Source: Dermacentor variabilis (Eukaryota; Arthropoda; Arachnida; Ixodida; Ixodidae). From it: DNA of 64,000 nt. The stretch covers positions 152,665,105 to 152,729,104 of the forward strand of contig NC_134572.1 in the NCBI RefSeq assembly GCF_050947875.1. Direction: 5' to 3'. The position numbers and the translations under genes are program-made. This document shows, piece after piece, positions 44,183 to 56,460 of this stretch (within the stretch, counting starts at the first letter, position 1; each line of letters opens with the position of its first letter). Under the pieces are notes generated by a model. The model saw nothing but the letters and a program-made list of their open reading frames with translations. It had not been told where the DNA came from and did no database searches.

Positions 44183-45007
44183 TAATAAATTAAGATCCCT
44201 TGCGTCCGATGACCTACCGCTTGTTCGTGTTCGCAGTGTTCGAAGCAGGGTCAGAGTTTGGGAACATAGCGGCAGAGACCGCATGACGCGACCGTATATG
44301 AGTCTCAAACTCCAAAAGCTGGAACAAACCCCTGTTTGCAGTTGCTGCTGCTTTCCTTAGGAGCAGATAGACTGACAATGCACCGCGTTTCACGAGAGAA
44401 CAGCATAGCACGCCCTTAGCAAATGCAACTCCCCGCTTCTTGCGGGAGTCGGCGTCATGTGAACCAATAAGCTCGACCGCGTTTGGCCTGCAAGGATGAC
44501 GCTGCTCCCTCAATGCGATCAATCGCATGCATGCAAACCCTCATGCGTAAGATGCCACTGATCCAGCGACAACGCAAATCACTGAAGCTCGCATAACTGG
44601 GCAAAGCACACACGAGCAAGGCCTCGGTCAAAAATGTGACGAATACATATCGCTTCTTATCACTCACTGCGGTCTGTTTACTTCGGCCAAAGTATACCTG
44701 TAGCCTAAATGCACTGACGTTGGATTGTGAACCGCTCACAACTCGCCCAAAGTGCATGCCTTGCAGGAAACGAGCGAATCGGAACAAGCATCCAGAGAAA
44801 AATGCAACCAATGATACGGGCAGAGCAGCCGAGCAGCCATGGAGGCCTCCACAGCCTCTATCTGAGCAGCTAGCAGCCGCCGGCCGAGCGCGCACCGAAT
44901 AAAAACTGCCGGTTACCAAACATCTCAGCAAATCTCGAATTTCCTCCGCGATCACGACGCAAGATGTGACGTCGGGGCTATGGTGTACTGGAATTGGGTA
45001 GGCATGA
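44183..45007. other. Unassigned region
   Basis: Overlapping ORFs on both strands without family resemblance. It separates the SINE from the 3' end of the LINE at 45008. Confidence 0.4.
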
Positions 45008-45380
45008 ATGGATGGAAGGTAGGAGCGTCCCCTTTGAAACGGGGTGATGGCAGTTGCCACCATGCTCACCTTTTTATTTTTGTTTACCTGTGTTGTGCGT
45101 TATTAAAATTCGCCATTTTCTTTAAATACGTCTTCCTCCCCTGTTAACCTTATGTCACCTCTATGCTTTTGAGCCACCAGTTTGCTAATTTGCACCGCAT
45201 ATTTATTTACATGACTATTGTTATCTCTGAACCACGGTGGATGATAGGCTTCCATCGTGCTCTGAACCCTATGGCCTCAGGAAGCGTGACTGTGCCCGCA
45301 TCGACATCGGGATGGATACCATCACATTTTAGTACGAGGTGGAAGTGCTTCTCCTGCGCTTGGAGGAGAGGGTGCAAAAG

Positions 45381-45985
45381 TTATTGTACCAGCAGAGCCA
45401 GGTCTGTCTGCTGTGTGGTAGTAGAGGTTGTTTCTTGCATTTTAGTGAGCTCCTGCGGATTGCATGGCTGCTGCTGTCGCTTGGCACGAACACGTTCGAG
45501 CAGTGCTGCATGCCTTTTTTCGTTCTCTTCTAGTTTCCGCCGCAGTTCGACGTTCTGTCGTGCGAGTTCTGCAATCTCAGCTAATACACTGTCTTTCGAT
45601 GTATCAACCAGCTGCGATGGTGAAGGTAGCATAGGTGTAGTATAAGGTGAAGAGCTCGCCGGTTTGTCTCCACTTGGTTGAGTTCGCTTGAGCGCTGCTG
45701 CGTAGTTGAGGTTGCAGCCGTTTCCTCCCGTTGTTGGTTGTGCGCAGTTCTTTGAAACAATCTCGTTCACTGCTTCCTTTATGGTACGTGGCTGCGTTGA
45801 GATGTTTTCACGTTCAAGTAGCTGCTGCGTCGATTTGACGTCATGGCACTGGACAGTTCTAGTGCGGCTTCTCGATCGGTGTGCGCCGTGCCTTCTACGA
45901 CAAGAGCGGGGCCTTGAGCGGAGTTTCTTAGCAATTTTTGCGTCGGACTTCAGTCTAGCTGGACACTTCGGGTCAGTCGCCGAGC
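45381..45985 (-). pseudogene. Inverted LINE ORF1 fragment (post-knuckle and coiled coil)
   Basis: The minus-strand frame starts at the junction with ATDPKCPARLKSD, the end of the last CCHC knuckle as in ORF1 33665-35527 (H...C...RLKSA). A basic RSRPRSCRRR stretch and a coiled coil (ELARQNVELRRKLEENEKR) follow. It ends with a stop after the frame leaves the element near 45342. It is a partial ORF1 whose first half is missing. Confidence 0.7.
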
Positions 45986-48047
45986 GTCCTGGTGGCGGTG
46001 GACCTCCGTAAAGCTTTTGACACTGTGACGCATGAGGCAATCATCGAGGCAGCTGGGAGGCACGGAATCCCGGGCCGCCCCCTCAACTTTGTGCGTTCCT
46101 TCCTTCAAGATCGCACTTTTTCCATACGGGTAGACGGAGACGTCGGGAAGGTTTACCCAAACATAGTGGGAGTCCCACAAAGCTCCATACTATCACCCCT
46201 CCTCTTTAATTTGACTATGATAGGCCTGGCTGAGCGACTGGAGGCTATTTCCGAACTGGGCTTCACAATTTACGCAGATGACATCACGTTATGGACTACA
46301 TCACGACCAATTGATGAGCAGCAGGAGACCCTACAGGCGGCACTTGACGTTATTGACCACTACCTGCCACAAACTGGCATGCGGCCATCTCCAGAGAAGA
46401 CAACCTATGTGGTGATCCGAGATTCAACGCAGGACGAAGCAGCCCTCACGCTCACTCTCGCAGGCAAAACCCTGCAGCGAGCGGAAAAATCAGTGCGCGT
46501 TCTCGGGATACCTATTCACCGCACAGGCACAGCGGATGCGTGGCTCGCAGACCTTCGTCGGACATGGCACAACACTCTGCACCTCATAAAACGAATCTGT
46601 TTCCGCATGGGCGGTGCTGGTACCGACGTATGCCGAAAGCTTGTTAGTGCTTTGCTGACATCCCGAGCGATATACGGAGCGCGCTGTTATGACCTGCTTG
46701 CTCGGCACTGGACACAGCTAGAGGTACTCCACAGATCAGCTCTCCGTGTTATCACAGGGCTCCCGAAACACACACGTGTCGAGGAACTACATCGCTATGC
46801 GAAGTTGCCTACCCTCCGAGCAACCATCGAAGCATCGAAGGCAGGATACGAGAAACGCCTGAAGCACACCAGACAAGGCAGGACTCTACTGGCCTACATG
46901 GGAAAGGATACATCAACTTTGCCACAACTGCCATCCGACATCTCACCGTGGGATGACATTGCTGTCGTCGACACTACACCAACGCCCCGAAACATGGGCG
47001 CCCAACATGCGCACCGCCGGGCAGCATTCGCTGCGCGTCATGTGCAGACATTGGCAGACGCACCGCCAAGCCATGAACAAGTGTACACTGACGCAGCTTT
47101 CGACCCACGCACCAGCGAGGGAGCAATCGCCTACCACGTAGTGGGTTCTTGTGAGACACATTCTACCTTTACAACTGCTGATGCTGACGACCCAACGGAA
47201 CTTGAACTCCGCGCAATAGTCTGGGCATTAGATAGAGTTTCAAGCACCACGCAAGCAAAACACATCGATATATACACCGACTCTCAGTATGCGCTGCATG
47301 CCTGCAAGTCGCGCCACACAGCATCATCGGAAGTACTCGTCAAGCAGGCCTTCAGGCGTGCGGAGGCCCACGGGGTCACTGCAACACTTCATTGGATCCC
47401 TGGCCACCAGGGCATCGAGGGAAATGAGAGAGCCCATGAGGCGGCGCGCGCCCTTCTTTCCAACCGCGTCGTCTCCCGGGATCCTTCAGAAACCCTCACA
47501 ACCAGCACAAGCAACACGGCAAATGGAGCCCCGTATGACCCAGACAGAGCTCTGAAAGCGGCAGCCAACCGACGCAAGAGGGAACTCCGTGCGAGTGTGC
47601 CCTCAGACCCAGAACCACTTCCAGCGGGTCTTCCCCAGGTCGGAGCAGGTGCTGCTGCATAGGCTCCGTTCCGGCTTCGTCCTCACACCGGATGTGTTGG
47701 AGCGGTGGCGGCCACGCCGGGAAAGACGCCCTCCATCTCCATCTCCGTCTCCCAACTCCCTTCCATCGCAGGAACCCGGCCATCTCACAGCCTCCGCGGA
47801 CCAAGAAGCGCTCCAGACGCCACACAGGTGCCCTGACTGCGACATGGCCACGCGGCCATCCGCAGCCCATCTGTTTTGGGAGTGCCAGCGACACGCTCAG
47901 CAGCGGGACCACCACTTGAGGGCGGTGCGAGTGTCGTCCTACGAGGAGTGGATTAGACCGGCAACTGGCTCGATGGATTCCGACAGGGTCATTCTGGACT
48001 CGGTCTTGGCTTTCGCCAAGGACGCGCAGCTTCTAGGACGGCTCTGA
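45986..48047 (+). pseudogene. LINE ORF2 3' part: RT palm, RNase H, zinc tail (one frameshift)
   Basis: Starts within RT at VAVDLRKAFD, then GVPQSSILSPLLFN, YADDITLW at about 46275, IRVLGIP-type thumb, RNase H (YTDAAFD, ELELRAIVWAL, YTDSQYAL, IPGHQGIEGNERAHEAA) and the zinc tail CPDCDMATRPSAAHLFWEC at about 47833-47890. A frame change near 47590 separates RNase H (frame ending at 47662) from the tail (frame to 48047). The endonuclease is missing through 5' inversion. The ATG at 45992 is internal and not a true start. Confidence 0.85.
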
Positions 48048-48137
48048 ATATGCCCCCCCCCTCCTCTTCCTATTCCCCAGTATAGGCCTTCGCGCCATCC
48101 CTTAATAAATACATTTTGTCATCATCAGTACGAGGTG

Positions 48138-51100
48138 TTCTATTGTTTCTACATATTTACCACACACAGTACATGCGTCTTCTTCTTCGTTAAATTTCTT
48201 TTTATAGCTCCGCGTTCTAAGACATCCTGACCTAGCTTCAAATAGTAGGGCACTGCCTTTTGAGTTATCATAAAACGCTTCCTTCCTGATCTGCTGTTTC
48301 CACTATCGATATAGTTCCACACTATGCTTCTTTTCCATTGAATTTATCCAATTTTTACCTTCGGCGTTTTTAACCTGTCGTCTAATGCTCTGTGTTTCTT
48401 CGTCCTCGTGTTTGGCGTACTCACTGGTTAGCTTCGTAGTTCTTTTCCGCCATTGTCAGTCAACGCTCGTTCTGTATAGGTATCTAAATACTTTAGCTGC
48501 CCACCTGTTATCATCCAATTTCCTCAGGCGTTTTTCGTATAGGATTTTACTCTGAGCTTCCCGTGCTTCGAACGATGCGCAGCCCATATCCCCCTGTACT
48601 GCTTCGTATGTGGTTTTCCTGTGGGCACCTAGTGCTAACCTTCCCACAGCTATCTGACTTCCTTGTAGTCTCGACTGAACATCTGCCCTTAAACACAGGA
48701 CCGCATTCGCGAAAGTAAGCCCAGGCACCATTACTCCCTTCCAAATACCGGCCTCTCAGTACCCCATACCTGTTGTACCCCCCCAATGCCCTATGTATCA
48801 TCATCCCGGCACCTCTTAGCCCTTTTGCTATGAGAGACTGTTCGTACTTTTTCGTGTGCATCTGTCCTTTGTTTATCCATACCCCGAGATATTTGTATTC
48901 GGCAACTGGGGTTATTTCATGGCCTTGCATTGTAAGGCCCTGATCACTTGTATCGTTGAAAAACATCCCACTGGAGTTAGCTGCACTAAAACTGAAACCT
49001 AAACTGTCTCCTTCGTTTCCACAGTAATTAACCAGAGTTTGCAAATCTTCCTGGCTATCTGCTAAAAGTACAATATCGTCCGCATACATTAAACCCGGTA
49101 GTCAATGCTCAACAACCTTTCCGCCTAATCTGTACGACAGATTATACCCTAGATTGCTTCCTTGTAACCTTCTTTCCATACTTATCATATAAAGCATGAA
49201 CAGCAGCGGTAATAGAGGACAACCTTGCCTTAATCCTTTGCGTACCTCGACAGTTATCGTACTCTTAATTCCTTCCCATGTTATTTGAACATTATTTTCT
49301 TGATATATTTCCTGTAGAAAATCAATCACCTCATGACCGATACCTTCATCTTTTAATATGTTCCACAGGAGTTCCCTGTTCACGTTGTCGTATGCACCGC
49401 TTATGTGCAGGAAGGCTAAATACAGAGGTCTCTTTACCGTCTTAGCTATTTCTATGCACTGGGTAAGCGCGAACAGTTTATCATCTAAGCGCCTACCACT
49501 CCTGAACCCGTTCTGAAGTTCTCCGAATATTCTATTACTTTCTACCCATGACTGCATTTTTAATTTCACCGCCTGCATCGCCAGCCTATATAGAACTGAT
49601 GTTATCGTAATTGGTCGGAAGGATTTTATGCTCTTATCACGGTTAACTTTATAAATCAAGTTCATTTTACTCTGTTTCCAGCTGTGCGGAATTTGCTTAT
49701 TTGTTATGACTGCCTTTAGTGCTTTTATCAGCGTTTCCTTGGTTCTTGGGCCAAGTTCATTAATTAACTTGATTGGAATTTCATCTATCCCTGCGGACGT
49801 GCATTTTGGAACATTTGCTTCTGCCTTTTTCCAGTTAAGATTGGTCAGTTCTAAGCTGTTTTCTATTATGCTATCCTGTGTTGCTCCCTCATTTGGGGAG
49901 ATTACCCTATTGTCTTTCCTAAATGACTATGCTATAACTGAACCAATGTAGTTCACAGAGTCATCTCCCTCTAAACAATTTCCCTCGGCATCGTGAATCT
50001 GTTCCTGCTTTCTGTGATTCGCTTTACCCAGCCAGCTTATATGGTTCCAGAATTTTCTTGACCCCCCTTTAGTTGCATCGCGAACTTCAGCCAGCCAGCG
50101 ATCAGAGGACTCCTTTATTTTAGCCTGGACGAGGACCTGCACTTGTTTCTTTTGTCAAAAGATTCCCATTTTTGGCCTATTTCCTCTTCAGATAACTGCG
50201 CCCTCTTTGCTTCTCTGTGTTCCCGTGATGCCAACCGTCGTTGTCCGATGGCCTAATTTCCTTATTCCACCAACTTCGTGGCTTCCTCTTTCCTCTCCAG
50301 CGATTTACTCCTTTTACATCTTTTATTTGTGTACTAATGAGTAGTTCTGATTATAATCCCACCTTTCCATGGGATATTTCTCTATTGTTTCCTCTATACG
50401 AGCCGCTATTTGTTCGTCATTTAATTTTCCGTACTCTTTTTTACTTCCCTGCATTTCTCTTTTGAGCAGGGCTCCCAACTGTAGACTGATACGCTTATGA
50501 TCACTTCCGAGGCTGTACTTCCCCTCTTCGTCTATTTCCATTATTGCGAGCTTCCTATACATCCCCTGCGACATCAAGCAGTAGTCAATGGTCGTTTGTC
50601 TCTTGTGGTATTCCCACGTGATTTGTCCCTCACAATTAGTTTCTCTGTTTACTATAACTAGGTTGTGTCGCTCACAGAAGTCTAGCATCAACTTCCCGTT
50701 ACAATCTGTGTATCCATCCAGATCCTCGATGTGGCCATTCATGTCACCCAGCAGACAAATATCGGCACCTTCTCCGAACTGGTTTATATCGTCATTTAGA
50801 CAATTCACTATATTCTTGTTCTCTTGCCTGCATTTGTCCTCTGTCCCTAAATAAACTACTCCTAGCCATGTCTTTTTACCGGCAATTGTACCTGATACCC
50901 AGACACGTTCTTTGCAAGCTAACGTTATTCTTTGCCAATTTGTTCCTTGATGTATCAGCATACCTACTCCTCCTCCCTTCCTCTCCGTTGTTGTTCTATT
51001 GCTCTCTTCCCAGACGTAGCCTTCAATAAACAATGGGTTTTCTAGATCCCTGAGATGTGTTTCGCATAGCGCGTATACACCTACTTGTTCGTCCTTTAAC

Positions 51101-51214
51101 TGCTGTTCTAATTCTAACCACTTCGCTCTCTTTCTACTGCCTTGCATGTTGATGCACCTGATCCTTGTGTTAATTTTTTTTTTTAGTTTTCTTCCTGGAC
51201 CTCCTAGTGGCCAT
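48138..51214 (-). pseudogene. CR1/L2-like LINE ORF2, multiple breaks
   Basis: The endonuclease lies at 50323-51147 (ALCETHLRD, LLGDMNGH, TTIDYCLM, LGSDHKRI). The RT lies at 49102-49665 (SFRPITITSVLYR, LQNGFRSGRR, AFLHISGAYDNV with I in place of the usual D, GLRQGCPLLPLLF), then YADDIVLLADS at 49065-49089 after a stop. The C-terminal part is 48456-48731, then CTVCGKYVETIEH, which crosses the nested insertion into 45180-45341. An A-run shift near 51170 separates ATG 51214 from the endonuclease frame. At least five stops or shifts occur. Confidence 0.8.
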
Positions 51215-51480
51215 TTTATTGGCGTCAGCCTCTATTGTTGCACTTTCTATATTGTTTCTACCTGCCCCTACGCCCTGAGCCGCAGTGGACCCCCTAAAAA
51301 AGCTATTGCCCGGCCTGCCAGGCGCCAGCTGATTTCGGCTCCTAGCCTTCCATTAAAGTGGATGCCATTTCATGTAAAGCCTCCGCCAAAGCCTGCTCTA
51401 TGCACTTCTCGGTTTAGTCTGAGTAGTGTGTCGTGCGGGGGCGAAAACGTGGCTCTTTTTGCCATAAAGGCTGGGATTGC

Positions 51481-51855
51481 CGGATGGATGGATGGATGTT
51501 ATGAGCGTCCCCTTTGGAACGGGGCGTGGGTTGAGGCCATCAAGCGCTTGATACTATACTGCCTAATATCCTACCTAGATTAAACAATTAAAAAGAACAC
51601 TATGAACTACCACGCCCAAATTTTGTGATAACCTATTGCGAACTGTGCTTTTGTACGTCTCCGTCTTTTGTCGTTTCCCTACTTTTCTTCCACCAATCCT
51701 CCAATCGCCTCTTACTAATGTCTATTGCGGACATGTTTGCTTTACCACTGCTCGCGCTAAACCCAAGGGCTTCAAGGAGGCCATTGGTGCCTAAATCGAC
51801 CGCTGGGTAGACGTCTTCACATTCTAATAAAAGCATGCGTCCTAATAAAAGCACG
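51481..51855 (-). mobile_element. CR1/L2-like LINE, 3' fragment
   Basis: The (TGGA)n edge at 51482-51498 and the GAGCGTCCCCTTT block mark the 3' end. Minus-strand codons include NGLLEALGF and DISKRRLEDWW, matching the C-terminal end of the fragment at 51856-52645 (FKALGF, EITKRRLYDWW). Length is about 0.37 kb. Confidence 0.75.
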
Positions 51856-52645
51856 ATGGATGGATGGATGATTGTGGCTCAACCCTTTGAATCGGGCGGC
51901 GGCGCCGCGCGCCACCTAGCCTTTAATGGTTCTATATGCATGCATACCTATGTATTTACTCCTTTACTTTTGCGTTGATATTGTCCACCAATCATATAGC
52001 CTCCGTTTAGTTATTTCTACCTGTTCAAAGTCTATTCTACTTTCACTGTCTTTAAAACCCAAGGCTTTGAATAGTTGCCCGTTAGATTCAACTGCAGGGT
52101 GAAGTTGTTTACAAGCAAGTATCAGGTGTTCCGCCGTTTCCTCCTCCTCTCTACACGCCTCGCACACCAAATCTATCTCCTGGTATCTGGCTCGGTACGT
52201 TTTAGTCCTCAGTACACCTGTCCTGGCTTCGAACAACAATGAGCTTCCCTTAGAGTTATCGTAAATATTTTCTTTGGCTATTTCTTGCTTAAACGTCCTG
52301 TATGTCTCCAATGCCGATTTGGTTTGCATCTCTGTACTCCACATACCCCTCTCTGCCTCCTTAACCTTTTTCTTGACAGATGATTCCTTACTTGTTCCCC
52401 CGCTACTTCCCAAGTATTTGCTTGTCAATTTTCTAGTTCGCTTCCTCCACCTCGTGTCAACATTCCTCGTGTATAAGTAACTGAAAACCTTCCTAGCCCA
52501 CCGAATTTCCCCCATTTTTCTCAATCGCTCCTCAAATGCTATCTTGCTACTAGCCTCTCTGCCCTCGAAAGAAGACCATCCCAGATCCCCCTGCACTCCA
52601 AGATTTGGTGTCTTGCCATGTGCTCCCAGTCTACTGTCTACGCCG
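51856..52645 (-). mobile_element. CR1/L2-like LINE, 0.8-kb 3' fragment with open frame
   Basis: The (TGGA)n edge at 51856-51868 is the 3' tail. The minus frame 52596-51964 is open: VQGDLGWSSFEGREASSK aligns with VQGDMGCASFEAREAQSK of the larger copy, followed by the zinc motif CEACREEEETAEHLILAC (C-x2-C-x8-H-x4-C). RT and endonuclease are absent (5' truncation near 52645). Confidence 0.8.
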
Positions 52646-53211
52646 GTCTACTGCAGCGCCATCTGTCACTGCAGCCTGGAGTCATTGCTCGCAAGAGGCT
52701 AAGTAAAGGTGCAACACAGAGCCTCCGGGATCGGCAGTTATGGTTGTCGCGGAGGTCATGCATGTGCGTTTCGAGCTCGCCGATCGCTTGCTGTGGTTTC
52801 TCCTGCCGCGTTCGCACATCCTTTATGTGCACGGCAAGCGCTGTGCTTGCAAATGTACTTTGTGTGTGTGTATGTGTGCGCGCGCGCGTGCATTGAGGTT
52901 CCTGCATAACAATCATAACTCCGGGCGGCTTCAGATCGGGCACATTGAGAGCATTGGCTGTATTCTTGCCCTTCGGCGCCCTTTTACGGCGCGAAATATG
53001 TAAACGTTAGCGGCTGCATTCGTCACGGAGCAGTATTTTTTTTTTTCTTCAGTGAAACCTGGTGACCGCATTTCTGGCTGATATAAAATGAAAGGAATCC
53101 CGTGCAACCGACTAGGCACCGTGCAGGTGCTCTTTCCGGGCTTTTCCTCCTCGTGTCTTCCGAAATACTAAAAACGTGCTAAAAACATATGCGTGCTTAC
53201 CGAACGGAAGG
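52646..53211. other. Unassigned region with (TG)n/(CG)n run
   Basis: A TG/CG dinucleotide tract lies at 52858-52892 and a T run near 53035-53045. No gene recognised. Confidence 0.5.
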
Positions 53212-53540
53212 AGCTGACGAGCGTTTGTCTTCTGCAACCGAAACGCTGAGCCATCGGTTGAGCAGACGATCAGGAACATTGCATGACCTGTGGTCCGAAA
53301 CGTGCAAGCATAGACGGCGTTATTGATGTATCTTAACAGTTTGTATTATTTATTTTTTGAAAATTATAAGAATTTGAGTTCTGTTTTGAGAGCGTTTTAG
53401 TTTATAAATGCAGAAAGTTTTGCACAACATGTTTAAATTTCGCGCGCTAGGCAGGCCGGTCGATAGCAGCACCCCACTGGTGGCGTCGTCGCAGAAGCGT
53501 CCCAGTTCTCCCATGGTTCTCCCATTGTTTTTCCGTACGG
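53212..53540 (+). repeat. Dispersed repeat, copy 2 (uninterrupted)
   Basis: Aligns with 2488-2530 plus 3438-3725. It lacks the 0.9-kb Harbinger-like insert and so records the pre-insertion state. It lies just upstream of the first THAP gene. Confidence 0.65.
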
Positions 53541-53782
53541 ACACACTGCTGCCCCATTCCATACACATAGCTTCACGGAGCATTCGCTTGCCAAGGCTGG
53601 TAGCGCGACGTGATGCTACCTGCTATCTTTTCCTTCTTCCAGGTCTACGCTCCAGGTGATGTCACAAGCTGCACGTTTGCAGCGCGCGCACGAACCCTCT
53701 GTTTGGTCTGTGCGCGCATGCGGAAAAGTTCTGCTTCGTGCTGCTTGCCATTGCAATTGTTCGACTTGCAGCGGCTGAAACA

Positions 53783-54136
53783 ATGCCACAGCGGCTGCGA
53801 CTGCTGCGGCGCCCATGTAGCGCTGTGGGGTGCCAGAGCGAACAGAGCAAGAAGAGCTCCGTATCGTTCTTCAGGTTCCCCAAGGATCCCGTCAAGCGTA
53901 AGGCTTGGGAGATGAATATGGGCAGGAAGGACTGGCACGCATCTGACGCTTCTCTTTTGTGCTCGGAACACTTCATGCCAGACTGCTACAATGAAGATTT
54001 GCGCCTGCTCGCCGAGTTCAGGATACCTGTGAAAAAGCTGAGGTTGCGGCCAGACGCGGTGCCGACCGTGTTCGCGCACCGACCCATTCTGCAAGCCAAG
54101 CACCGTGGCGCTTTCGAAAAACGTCGAAGGAAAGAG
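53783..54136 (+). CDS. THAP-domain protein A, exon 1
   Basis: ATG 53783 opens 118 codons with a complete THAP zinc-dependent DNA-binding domain: C12-x4-C17, W42, C60-x2-H63 and AVPTVF at 92-97. I choose this ATG because THAP domains normally sit at the extreme N-terminus; an upstream ATG at 53738 is possible. The exon ends GAG before GCAAGT, a GC-type donor. Exon 2 begins at 54869 in the same phase. THAP proteins are transcription factors or derivatives of P-element transposases, and the target is unknown here. A paralogue lies 2.7 kb downstream. The unit could be a host gene or a domesticated transposase. Confidence 0.75.
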
Positions 54137-54868
54137 GCAAGTCCAATGTGTTTTTTATTCGTTTGTTTGTTTGTTTGTTTGAAGATTGAATGCGAGTGGC
54201 CGCAAGTTTCGTTATGAATGAGCGATTGTGTGGGCTCAATTGAGCAACAGGCATGAGCATGTGAAAGTATTAACGAATATTTGCGTGACATAAATGTCTT
54301 CGTTTGTGAGTACGCTTGCATAAAATATGGCTGCTTGTTCCTGCCACACAGGTACTTTCGTTCTACCTTTCGTTCGCTATCAAGAATTGTTGCTGCCGCA
54401 TGGTCCAGGAATCTGGATCGACTTTGTTGAGCGTTCATGACGATGCAGACGGCGTCCTACGATCGCCATCGAGAAGCTCGATCGCGATGCGCGGACCGCG
54501 ATGTTCTTTATCCGGATCGAGTGAAGTCAGCAACACCTCCGGATGGCGGTCCTATCCGAGTCGGCCTCGATCGCGATACAAAATGCCCGCGTGACAGGGT
54601 TACTAAACTCTTGTACCTAGACTAGCATTTTGGCTTCCCATGTACTACGTTGCGTTGCAACATGCAAGGTGTACAAAATGCACAATGAACAGTTAACGGT
54701 GTATTCTTTCAAGAACTAGCGCATTTATTCTTGTTTGTTGACAGAGCACATGACTGCTCAGCTAATTCGTAGCATCGCAGGTCCTTGTTTTATGTATTAT
54801 AGTGTCATGTGGTTTTCCTTGCCCACTTCTCACCCTCCCCTTCTGCTTTCTTTCTGTCAACTAAACAG

Positions 54869-55136
54869 GTCGTTGATGCTATCTTGAGAGAAAGTGGTGG
54901 GAATGAAGAGCTTGACACACAGAAGGAGCATTCCCCACTGGGAGCAGAAGCGTCCGTGGAAGCTGATCCATGTTGTTTAGGTGGTGCAAATGACTCCTTG
55001 ACCTCAACTGCCACGTGTAGCACAGATGCAGGTATACAGAACGACTGTGGGAGGCATTCTGAATATGTGCAAGTGTTTCTGCGACCAGTGCAACGACATG
55101 TACCGATTCAAACCACTACAAAGACTGCGAATTCAG
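54869..55136 (+). CDS. THAP-domain protein A, exon 2
   Basis: Pyrimidine-rich tract and acceptor AACTAAACAG before 54869. The phase-0 frame continues VVDAILRESGGNEELD with no stop. Donor choices are GCAG|GTATAC at 55031/55032 or the stronger TTCAG|GTTAGT at 55136/55137. The paralogous exon at 63908 keeps the acceptor and the reading frame, which supports it being coding. It is acidic, low in structure and has no known domain. Further exons are expected but I cannot place them. Confidence 0.6.
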
Positions 55137-56319
55137 GTTAGTATACCACAGTGATCTAGGTTGAGTTCACAAACAGCTTTCAAATTTTCAGCACACTTTA
55201 TAAGAACTGTTCATTTGCCATTTGCAATGCTTACATTTGCATTTACTCATGCACATGAGCTCTGTTCTCTGATGACAGTGTGCTTACAAGTGAGTGCATC
55301 AATTAGCGGCATTTATGATTCTTATCACTGAGCTATCTTTCCTGTGCTCTATCTGTATCACACTCTCATCTGGTCACTCGCTGGTGCTTGGGCCAATTTC
55401 TGGCTGTATATTAAACGAGTGCATGTTTGATTAAATACCGTATTTATTCAATTATAGGTAAACTTCCTTTTCCCCTGGATATGTTGCCCAATATAAGCTA
55501 TTGATCTATATTATTATTAACCAAGGAATCACAACTTTGAATCGTGAACAAAGTTACCAAAAGTACTGAGCTGATCGAGTTCCTCTGTCGCACCTAGTTC
55601 TTCATGCAGCGCTGGCACTAGTACGTTAGATATGTTTGTTTGTGCTAAATATATATACAAAAAAATAAAATGTTAAGAAGTAGCATTGAGAGAACCAATC
55701 AAAAACGCTCAGAAATGCCCATGCATTTGCAGATTACACTCGAGCCAGCCATGCCAGTGAGCCAATGCTTGTGTATTGCCACCCTACGAATGAGAATAAA
55801 AGTGAGATACTCGTACAGCTTGCTGTGTGCGTCTGTGCACACCTGCGAAGCATCTGCCGAGAGCAGCTTCTGTGGCAGTTCCGACAGCAAAATTTAGTGG
55901 CTGAGCTGATGGTAAAGATAAATCTCTGGTCGTTGCGGTGTGAAAAAAATATAGTGAGCACCATTGCATTTCATCTGGTTGCTGAAACAGCTGTAGACAA
56001 AGAAGAACCGCATACGAAACTTTTTCCCGTTGTGAGACACCACAAAGTTTCTGCGCAAAGCTTTTCATTGGAAAAGAACTCTGCACATCACACGACACCA
56101 ACAAGATGGCCCCAGTAGCAACATCAAAAGCAGCACCACCAAAATGAGTAAGCAGAGGTGAAACCAGAAGCAGCAGAAGTGACGAAAGATGCGATTGCAG
56201 CGTCACTAGCTTGCATGATCACTACTTCGGCCACCTCCCAAGTGGAACTGTGAAACAGAAGTATGTCTAAGAATGTTGCTTTGGATAGGCTATGGCGACC
56301 TACTACAAAGGGCAATACC
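55137..56319. other. Intergenic or intron sequence between THAP copies
   Basis: AT-rich. A plus-strand frame at 55765-56118 (117 codons, with CREQLLWQFRQQNLVAELM) could be a coiled-coil exon of THAP gene A, as a CAG acceptor-like site lies at 55819, but the support is weak. Confidence 0.35.
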
Positions 56320-56460
56320 ACCATCGCCATGTGACATCACAAGCTGCGTTCTTGCAGAGTGCACGCGCGACCTGTGTTTCAGCTGTTACGCACATGCGGG
56401 AAACTTATGTTTTGTTCAGGTTGCCATTGGAATTGTTCATCTTACAGTGGCTGAACCAAC

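Larger units (their letters stand above)
45342..48126 (+). mobile_element. Twin-primed (5'-inverted) I-like LINE insertion
   Basis: AGTACGAGGTG at 45331-45341 and 48127-48137 is an 11-bp target duplication. Inside, 45342-45985 is an inverted ORF1 segment and 45986-48126 is the plus-strand RT-to-3'-end part, ending AATAAATACATTTTGTCATC. A 5' segment inverted between exact duplications is the product of twin priming. The ORF1 end, the endonuclease and the RT start are lost between the two parts. Confidence 0.85.
45008..51480 (-). mobile_element. CR1/L2-like LINE, near full length, split by another LINE
   Basis: Minus strand. The 3' end is at 45008 with (TCCA)-type tail units and the GAGCGTCCCCTTT.AACGG block, which also occurs in the relative at 51500. 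The coding remnant runs from an ATG near 51214 through endonuclease and RT to a zinc tail. It is interrupted by 45342-48126, and the two parts join in frame across one copy of the duplication. The clade is not resolved: RT and endonuclease fit the CR1/Jockey/L2 group. Confidence 0.8.

Noticed and set aside
45163..45645. 160-codon plus-strand ORF
   Set aside because: Antisense to the LINE ORF1 and LINE C-terminal codons on the minus strand, which explain the region.
53985..54438. Minus-strand ORFs over the THAP exon (also at 56405-56968)
   Set aside because: Antisense shadows of the THAP exons; the conserved zinc motif is on the plus strand.
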